Source: an uncultured Eubacteriales bacterium
GTDB lineage: Bacteria; Bacillota; Clostridia; Lachnospirales; Lachnospiraceae
Reading direction: 5' to 3'
Length of the DNA stretch: 6,880 nt
NCBI GenBank assembly: GCA_902772745.1
Contig: CACYBV010000206.1
Coordinates: forward strand, 1 to 6,880
Both the position numbers and the translations under genes were made by a program. Under the pieces are notes generated by a model. That model saw nothing but the letters and a program-made list of their open reading frames with translations. It searched no databases and was not told the origin of the DNA. Positions 1-4,869 of the stretch are shown piece after piece. Within the stretch, counting starts at the first letter, position 1. Every line of letters starts with the position of its first letter.

Positions 1-1464
1 AACCCCGTGACAAATGAGGAAATTCCGATCTGGATCTCCGACTATGTGCTCATGACCTATGGAACAGGCGCCATCATGGCGGTTCCGGCACACGACGAGC
101 GTGACTGGGATTTCGCAAAGAAATTCAATCTTCCGATCATCGAGGTCGTCGCGGGCGGAAACGTCCAGGAAGCGGCTTATACCTCCACAGAGAGCGGCGT
201 CATGGTGAATTCGGGCTTTCTGAACGGCTTAGAGGTTCCGGAAGCCAAGAAAAAAATCACCGAATGGATGGAAGAGAACGGCGTCGGTACGCCGAAAACC
301 AACTACAAACTGCGTGACTGGGTTTTCTCCCGTCAGCGTTACTGGGGCGAGCCGATTCCGATAATCCACTGCGACAAGTGCGGCTTTGTACCGCTTCAGG
401 AGTCCGAACTTCCGCTCATCCTGCCGGAAGTCGAATCCTACGAGCCGACGGACAGCGGAGAGTCTCCGATCGCGAAGATGACTGACTGGGTCAATGTGAA
501 ATGTCCCTGCTGCGGCGGACCGGCAAAGCGCGAAACGGACACGATGCCCCAGTGGGCAGGCTCATCCTGGTACTTCCTCCGCTATTGCGATCCGAACTGT
601 GATACAGGCATCGCCAGTCCGGAAGCACTCCGGTACTGGATGCCCGTCGACTGGTACAACGGCGGCATGGAGCACACGACCCTGCACCTTCTGTATTCCC
701 GCTTCTGGAACCGCTTCCTCTACGACCAGGGCGTTGTTCCGGTGAAGGAACCTTATAAAAAGCGTACTTCGCACGGTATGATCCTCGGCGAGAACGGCGA
801 GAAGATGAGTAAGTCCCGCGGGAACGTCGTGAATCCGGACGACATCGTGAATGAATTCGGCGCGGATACGCTCCGCACTTACGAGATGTTCATCGGTGCC
901 TTCGAACTTTCGGCGGCCTGGTCGCAGGAAGGCGTCAGGGGCTGCAGAAAGTTTTTGGAGCGCGTCTGGAAGCTTCAGGATATGCTGGATCCATCGGAAA
1001 CCTATTCTTCCGCGCTGGAGACAAAGATGCACCAGACGATCAGGAAGGTCAGCTCGGATTTTGAGAACCTGAAGTTCAACACGGCGATCGCCGCGATGAT
1101 GTCCCTCGTGAACGAGTTTTACCGCGCGGGAAAGGTGACGAAGGGCGAGCTTCGGACACTTCTTCTCCTGCTGAACCCGGTTGCCCCGCATATGACGGAG
1201 GAGATCTGGGAGCTGCAGGGCTTTACGGGACGTATTTACAGCTCCGAATGGCCGGAATATGATGAGGAAAAAACCGTCGAGGATGTGATTGAAATCGGTA
1301 TCCAGGTGAACGGCAGAGTGAGAGGAAATGTGACAATCGCGCGCGATGCGGACAAGGATACCGCGATCGCGGCTGCGAAAGAAGCGCTCGGCGACCGTCT
1401 GCAGGGAAATATCGTAAAAGAAATCTATGTCCCCGGAAGGATAGTCAATATTGTAGTGAAGTAA
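1..1464 (+). CDS. leuS: Leucyl-tRNA synthetase, C-terminal part (5' end outside window)
   Basis: Charges tRNA-Leu with leucine in the cytoplasm (class I synthetase). The reading frame is open from base 1, so the gene begins upstream; 487 residues are visible, roughly the last 60% of a typical bacterial LeuRS of about 800 residues. In order it shows the end of the CP1 editing domain (GTGAIMAVPAHDERD, near 79-111), a four-Cys zinc-binding-like module (Cys codons at 370, 379, 502, 508 and 511), the catalytic stretch WYNGGMEHTTLHLLYSRFW, the KMSKS signature at 802-816, the anticodon-binding helical domain (LNPVAPHMTEEIWE), and the small C-terminal domain ending in IVNIVVK. The leucine-specific insert seen before KMSKS in E. 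coli LeuRS is absent (HGMILGENGEKMSKS is continuous), as in B. subtilis-type enzymes. The stop is 30 bases before rpoD with no terminator between them, so the two may be co-transcribed. Identity is near certain. Confidence 0.97.
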   Translation, partial: NPVTNEEIPIWISDYVLMTYGTGAIMAVPAHDERDWDFAKKFNLPIIEVVAGGNVQEAAYTSTESGVMVNSGFLNGLEVPEAKKKITEWMEENGVGTPKTNYKLRDWVFSRQRYWGEPIPIIHCDKCGFVPLQESELPLILPEVESYEPTDSGESPIAKMTDWVNVKCPCCGGPAKRETDTMPQWAGSSWYFLRYCDPNCDTGIASPEALRYWMPVDWYNGGMEHTTLHLLYSRFWNRFLYDQGVVPVKEPYKKRTSHGMILGENGEKMSKSRGNVVNPDDIVNEFGADTLRTYEMFIGAFELSAAWSQEGVRGCRKFLERVWKLQDMLDPSETYSSALETKMHQTIRKVSSDFENLKFNTAIAAMMSLVNEFYRAGKVTKGELRTLLLLLNPVAPHMTEEIWELQGFTGRIYSSEWPEYDEEKTVEDVIEIGIQVNGRVRGNVTIARDADKDTAIAAAKEALGDRLQGNIVKEIYVPGRIVNIVVK

Positions 1465-1494
1465 ACCTGTCTTTTCATGTGAAAGGAACCGTTC

Positions 1495-3093
1495 ATGAAA
1501 AAAGAAACAACTGATAATGCGGACATCAGGGAAATAATCAGCGAAGTCAAGGAAGAAGCCGCTGCGGAAAACGCTGCGGAAGAAGCAAAGCCGGCGAAAA
1601 AAACTTCTCCCAGGAAGAAACCCGCTGCGAAGAAATCCGAAGATGCTTCAGCGGCGGAAGATAAGACGAAAGCATCCGGCGGAAAAACTGAAGCCGAAGT
1701 GCCTTCGGAATCTGCGGCTGCGGTTTCGAAAGTGGAGAGCCCGGCGGAGATTTCCGAAACGGAAGAAATTCCGGCTGATATCGCTGCTGAAGCTGCGGCG
1801 GAAGTGAAGACTGCGGAGAAAAAACCGGCGAAGAAATCCTCAGTGAAGAAGAAGGCGCCGGCAAGAAAAGAGGACCTTCTCGACGATGAAATGCCGGAAG
1901 AACTGATTTCCGACGAGTATACCGAGGATTCCAGTCCGAGCGAAGCGGATATGATTCCATCGAAAGAACAGTATAAGAATCCCCTGAGTCCGGAGATGCT
2001 GGAAAAACTGGTGGAATTCGGACGCGCGCACAATTCGATCCTGGAAATCGACGATATCAATGCCTTCTTCAAAGGAACTGCGCTTACGCCGGACCAGATC
2101 GAGCATATCATCACTTTCCTGGAGCGCAAAAAAATCGACGTGCTCCGGATCATGAACGACGATCTGCTGCTCGATGTGGACTTTGTGGATGATGACCTCC
2201 TGGACGGAGATATCGACGAGACCGAGGACATCAACCTCTCAAACCTCGATCTTCTCGAGGGCGTCGGAACCGGCGATCCGGTACGTATGTACCTGAAGGA
2301 AATCGGTATGGTTCCGCTTCTGTCGGCAGACGAGGAAATCGAGCTTGCGAAGAAGAAAGCGGACGGTGACGATGCGGCGAAACAGCGTCTGATCGAAGCG
2401 AACCTGCGCCTTGTCGTGAGCATTGCAAAACGCTACACCGGACGCGGGATGAGCTTCCTGGATCTTGTCCAGGAAGGGAATCTCGGCCTGATTAAAGGCG
2501 TGGAAAAATTCGATTATACCAAGGGCTACAAGCTTTCCACCTATGCCACCTGGTGGATCCGCCAGTCCGTAACCCGTGCGCTTGCCGATCAGGCCCGCAC
2601 GATCCGCGTGCCCGTTCACATGGTGGAGACGATCAACAAGATGTCGAAAATGCAGCGGAAACTCACGCTGGAGCTTGGATATGAGCCTTCAGTCGTCGAG
2701 CTTGCGCGCGCTTTGGAACTTCCGGAATCCAAGGTCATGGAGATCATGCAGATCGCCCGTGAGCCGGCATCCCTTGAGACGCCGATCGGCGAAGAGGACG
2801 ACTCGAACCTTGGCGACTTTGTTGCGGATACCAATACGGTCACGCCCGAAGTCAATGTGGAAAACGTGATGCTGCGTGAGGAAATAGACAACCTTCTCGG
2901 CGATCTGAAGGACCGCGAGCGCCAGGTCATCATCCTGCGTTTCGGTCTTCTCGACGGCCATCCGCGTACCCTCGAGGAAGTCGGCAAGGAATTTTCCGTC
3001 ACGCGTGAGCGCATCCGCCAGATTGAAGCAAAAGCGCTCCGCAAGCTCCGTAATCCTGTCCGCTCGAAGCGCATCCGCGACTTCCTGCAGTAA
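1495..3093 (+). CDS. rpoD: Primary sigma factor RpoD/SigA with long Lys/Ala/Glu-rich N-terminal tail
   Basis: Housekeeping sigma-70 subunit that directs RNA polymerase to -35/-10 promoters. The 532-residue protein has region 1.1 (about 164-218), an acidic linker, region 1.2 (DPVRMYLKEIG, from 261), regions 2.1-2.4 (about 297-365, including YATWWIRQSVTRAL, the -10 recognition helix), region 3 (about 373-450) and region 4 with the helix-turn-helix SVTRERIRQIEAKALRKLR (501-519), ending RSKRIRDFLQ. Full regions 1.1 and 1.2 mark it as a primary (group 1) sigma. Residues 1-160 are a low-complexity tail with two basic clusters (32-47 KPAKKTSPRKKPAAKK; 110-125 KPAKKSSVKKKAPARK) separated by an acidic Ala/Glu stretch. 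This makes it much longer than the roughly 370 residues usual in Firmicutes. The ATG is preceded by GAAAGGA (1481-1487) at good spacing, so the tail appears to be translated. No convincing promoter was seen in the 30-base gap after leuS. A terminator follows directly. Confidence 0.97.
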   Translation: MKKETTDNADIREIISEVKEEAAAENAAEEAKPAKKTSPRKKPAAKKSEDASAAEDKTKASGGKTEAEVPSESAAAVSKVESPAEISETEEIPADIAAEAAAEVKTAEKKPAKKSSVKKKAPARKEDLLDDEMPEELISDEYTEDSSPSEADMIPSKEQYKNPLSPEMLEKLVEFGRAHNSILEIDDINAFFKGTALTPDQIEHIITFLERKKIDVLRIMNDDLLLDVDFVDDDLLDGDIDETEDINLSNLDLLEGVGTGDPVRMYLKEIGMVPLLSADEEIELAKKKADGDDAAKQRLIEANLRLVVSIAKRYTGRGMSFLDLVQEGNLGLIKGVEKFDYTKGYKLSTYATWWIRQSVTRALADQARTIRVPVHMVETINKMSKMQRKLTLELGYEPSVVELARALELPESKVMEIMQIAREPASLETPIGEEDDSNLGDFVADTNTVTPEVNVENVMLREEIDNLLGDLKDRERQVIILRFGLLDGHPRTLEEVGKEFSVTRERIRQIEAKALRKLRNPVRSKRIRDFLQ

Positions 3094-3120
3094 ATCCGGC
3101 TTCCGCCGAACATAAATACC

Positions 3121-3151
3121 GCCCGGAGGGATCACTCCCCCCGGGCTTTTT
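3121..3151 (+). terminator. Intrinsic terminator after rpoD
   Basis: A 10-bp GC-rich stem (3121-3130 with 3137-3146, one A-C mismatch) and a 6-base loop (ATCACT) are followed at once by five Ts (3147-3151). It lies 27 bases after the rpoD stop and ends the leuS/rpoD transcript. In the minus direction the hairpin is followed only by GGTATTTATG, so it would be at best a weak terminator for the convergent phosphatase gene. Confidence 0.93.
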
Positions 3152-3174
3152 GCGGCCCGCAATGAGGAAAAGAT

Positions 3175-3990
3175 TCAGGCAAGGGGGTTACGGAGCGTTA
3201 GTTCGTCAAGAACCTGAAGTCCGAAACGCTTTGCGAAGGCCTCGCCTTCGGAGATGAGCTCGGGGTTTCCGACACGCTCCGGGGCGTGGGCATCGCAGCC
3301 CATGACAACGAGATTGCCGGTTTCTGAGACCATATGCCAGAAGAGGTCATTCGGATAGTTCCGGTGCTCATGGAGGCCGAGGAGGTTGATCTCGAGCGGA
3401 ATCCCGAGCTTCTTCGCGGCAATCGGAATCTCGCGCATATGTTTTTCATAGACCTGAACGGATCCGGTGAAGTTGATGAGGTCCGGGTGCGCCAGATAGG
3501 TAAACTTCCCGGTTTCCATCCCGGCGATAACGGCCTCGACGTAAGAAGCGAGGCGTTTCTCGCTGTCTCCGGGCATTCCCGAATAACCTCCGTTTTCTGA
3601 ACCGAAGCCGGTAAAATGCTGTCCGAGGATCAGGTACTCGATTCCGACCCGCTCACCGTCCGGAAGTACAGCGGCACAGGAGTCGGCTTCTTCAATGTAC
3701 GAATCGAAAGCGCCGGGGAAATATTCGAATTCAAATCCGACGGGAATATAGATTTCCGGATGGGTGATCCGGTATTCCTGGCGGAGTTCTCCAAGGGTTT
3801 TGAAGTAATCAGCGGCTTTTTCCCGGTCGATTTTCATGCCTCCGTCCCGCTCTTTCCAGAAAAGGAAGGGAGAGTGGTCGGAGAAACCGATGGTAATAAG
3901 GCCGTTTTTGATGCCGGTTTCAATGTATTCGCGTTCTGTGCCGACGGCGTGGCCGCAGCGGACGGTATGGGAATGATAGTTGTGCTTCAT
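3175..3990 (-). CDS. hisJ: Histidinol-phosphatase, PHP family
   Basis: Predicted to remove phosphate from L-histidinol phosphate, the next-to-last enzyme of histidine synthesis (EC 3.1.3.15), using a multinuclear metal centre in a PHP-fold barrel. The 271-residue length is typical of the HisJ/HisK type. Conserved PHP metal-ligand motifs appear in order: HxH (H6, H8) in NYHSHTVRCGHA, FSDHSP (D38, H39), GFEFEY (E87, E89), ILGQHF (H125), LAHPDL (H168), an acidic EIN (E200) and GCDAHAPE (D233, H235). The ATG has an excellent GAGGTGA (3997-4003) six bases upstream and its own promoter at 4025-4053, giving a leader of about 28 bases. It stands alone with no other his gene in view and converges on rpoD. 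The motifs are also shared by other PHP phosphoesterases, so the exact substrate is inferred from family resemblance; the fold assignment is firm. Confidence 0.88.
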   Translation of the reverse strand: MKHNYHSHTVRCGHAVGTEREYIETGIKNGLITIGFSDHSPFLFWKERDGGMKIDREKAADYFKTLGELRQEYRITHPEIYIPVGFEFEYFPGAFDSYIEEADSCAAVLPDGERVGIEYLILGQHFTGFGSENGGYSGMPGDSEKRLASYVEAVIAGMETGKFTYLAHPDLINFTGSVQVYEKHMREIPIAAKKLGIPLEINLLGLHEHRNYPNDLFWHMVSETGNLVVMGCDAHAPERVGNPELISEGEAFAKRFGLQVLDELTLRNPLA

Positions 3991-4024
3991 AGAAAATCAC
4001 CTCATATGTTGTGGATTTACAGAA

Positions 4025-4053
4025 AGCATAGCATTTTTTGCGTTCCGCGTCAA
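4025..4053 (-). promoter_or_regulatory. Sigma-A promoter of the histidinol phosphatase gene
   Basis: Read on the minus strand: -35 TTGACG (4053-4048), a 17-base spacer, then -10 TATGCT (4030-4025) preceded by TGC, an extended -10. Transcription would start near 4018, about 28 bases before the ATG. Confidence 0.85.
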
Positions 4054-4077
4054 GAAGTGCCGCAGATCAGAAAACAC

Positions 4078-4106
4078 TTGCAAACAGCGTGCTGTTCGGG
4101 TATGCT
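4078..4106 (+). promoter_or_regulatory. Sigma-A promoter of the 45-residue small gene
   Basis: -35 TTGCAA (4078-4083), a 17-base spacer and -10 TATGCT (4101-4106) put the start near 4113, about 27 bases before the ATG at 4140. It is divergent from the phosphatase promoter; the two -35 boxes are 24 bases apart. The spacer holds a 14-bp palindrome (4083-4096). Confidence 0.8.
4083..4096. promoter_or_regulatory. Possible operator: 14-bp palindrome inside promoter spacer
   Basis: AACAGC-GT-GCTGTT is a perfect 6-bp dyad with a 2-base centre. It begins at the last base of the -35 box and fills most of the spacer of the plus-strand promoter, a position where a bound dimeric repressor would block RNA polymerase. 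No copy of the half-site was noticed elsewhere in the window. It could also be chance, as no regulator gene is in view. Confidence 0.45.
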
Positions 4107-4139
4107 GTAAGCGGAATAAGCTGAAGAAGGAGGCATAAA

Positions 4140-4277
4140 ATGGAAATGAAACTGAATTACCATGTGAAACTCGGAAAATATGACAGCTATGAGGACATTC
4201 TGGACCGGGAAGTGGAGTCTTCGGACGAAGAAACAACCGGCTGCCGGGAATTTGTCGACAGAAACAGAAGAGACTGA
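4140..4277 (+). CDS. Small acidic protein of unknown function (45 residues)
   Basis: I do not recognise this protein. It starts MEMKLNYHVKLGKYDSYEDI and ends CREFVDRNRRD; it is hydrophilic, with an acidic middle (REVESSDEE), a basic tail, one Cys, and no signal peptide or membrane segment. Support for translation is the control region rather than homology: a near-consensus promoter at 4078-4106, a leader of about 27 bases, and a perfect AAGGAGG (4127-4133) six bases before the ATG. The gene is shorter than usual cut-offs and would be skipped by many pipelines. It is flanked by the divergent phosphatase gene and by the separately promoted acetyltransferase gene, so it probably forms its own transcript. 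After the TGA the same frame stays open to 4520, which leaves room for the idea that it is the front of a once longer gene. Function is not assigned. Confidence 0.68.
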   Translation: MEMKLNYHVKLGKYDSYEDILDREVESSDEETTGCREFVDRNRRD

Positions 4278-4314
4278 AAAAGGACAGGGAAAAATAGGAC
4301 ACGATGCGGATGCC

Positions 4315-4329
4315 CGGCCGCAACGGCCG
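4315..4329. repeat. Short GC-rich hairpin between small gene and acetyltransferase gene
   Basis: CGGCCG-CAA-CGGCCG can fold into a 6-bp stem with a 3-base loop. No T-run follows on either strand, so it is not a classical intrinsic terminator, although it is the only hairpin found between the small gene and the next promoter. It may slow 3' decay of the small transcript or be incidental. Confidence 0.35.
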
Positions 4330-4347
4330 CACTGCAAAAACTGACGG

Positions 4348-4376
4348 TTGAAGAAAAACGCATATTGGAGTATAAT
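4348..4376 (+). promoter_or_regulatory. Sigma-A promoter of the acetyltransferase/queH-alr unit
   Basis: -35 TTGAAG (4348-4353), an exact 17-base spacer and a perfect -10 TATAAT (4371-4376) put the start near 4383. The leader to the ATG at 4396 would then be only about 13 bases, barely enough for the GGAGG at 4385-4389. The -35 box overlaps a TTG codon in frame with the downstream gene, which argues against that TTG being the gene start. Confidence 0.88.
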
Positions 4377-4395
4377 CTGGGATCGGAGGCGGATT

Positions 4396-4869
4396 ATGAG
4401 AATCAGAAGAGCAGAAGAAAAGGACATTCCCCGCATGATTGCGCTCTTATCCCAGGTACTGGAGCTGCACGCGGCGCTTCGGCCGGACATTTTCATTTCC
4501 GGAACGACGAAATATTCCGATGAAGAGCTTCGGGAAATCCTGAAAAACGAGAAACGGCCGGTTTATGCGGCAGTGACGGAAGATACGGATGAACTGATGG
4601 GATATGCGTTCTGTGCGATTGAAAAGCAGCCCTTCGCAAGCACGATGGTGCCCTTCGAGTCTATTTTTATAGACGACCTCTGTGTGGCGGAAGACGTGCG
4701 GGGCCGGGGAATCGGGAAGATGCTGTTCGAATATGTCAAGGAGGAAGGAAGACGTCTCGGCTGCTACGAAGTGTGTCTGAACGTCTGGGAAGGAAATGAC
4801 TCGGCCCGTCGCTTCTATGAGCACCTTGGCATGAAGCCGAAAGAGACGCAGATGGAGTACTTCCTGTGA
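4396..4869 (+). CDS. GNAT family N-acetyltransferase
   Basis: Transfers an acetyl group from acetyl-CoA to an amine; the substrate is unknown. The 157-residue protein is a single GNAT domain: N-terminal strand MRIRRAEEKDIPRM, central strand FIDDLCVAEDVRGRGIGKML (91-110) with the acetyl-CoA pyrophosphate loop RGRGIG (102-107), strand EVCLNVWEGN and the C-terminal motif ARRFYEHLGMKP (137-148). I chose ATG 4396 because GGAGG (4385-4389) sits six bases upstream and because the strong promoter at 4348-4376 would start transcription after the in-frame TTG at 4348, excluding a 173-residue form. The stop overlaps the GTG start of the queH-alr gene by 4 bases (GTGA), so the two are in one operon and probably translationally coupled. 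There is nothing specific enough to call it RimI or an antibiotic acetyltransferase. Confidence 0.9.
   Translation: MRIRRAEEKDIPRMIALLSQVLELHAALRPDIFISGTTKYSDEELREILKNEKRPVYAAVTEDTDELMGYAFCAIEKQPFASTMVPFESIFIDDLCVAEDVRGRGIGKMLFEYVKEEGRRLGCYEVCLNVWEGNDSARRFYEHLGMKPKETQMEYFL

Noticed and set aside
562..1191. 209-residue minus-strand open frame opposite leuS
   Set aside because: Lies wholly within the certain leuS coding sequence and has no family motif.
1472..1487. Small hairpin TTTC-ATGT-GAAA before rpoD that could mask its ribosome site
   Set aside because: Only four AU-rich pairs, too weak to matter without further evidence.
1425..2423. Long 332-residue open frame on the minus strand across leuS end and rpoD
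   Set aside because: Its Ser/Phe-rich composition is what the reverse complement of the Lys/Glu/Ala-rich rpoD gene gives; no ribosome site or recognisable domain, and it crosses two certain genes.
3150..3162. TTGCGG-C-CCGCAA palindrome next to the rpoD terminator, considered as a terminator for the phosphatase gene
   Set aside because: On the minus strand it is followed by A-rich rather than T-rich sequence, so it does not fit an intrinsic terminator.
3616..4110. Plus-strand open frame opposite the phosphatase gene and across the promoter region
   Set aside because: Opposite strand of a gene with clear PHP motifs; it also runs through both divergent promoters and has no ribosome site.
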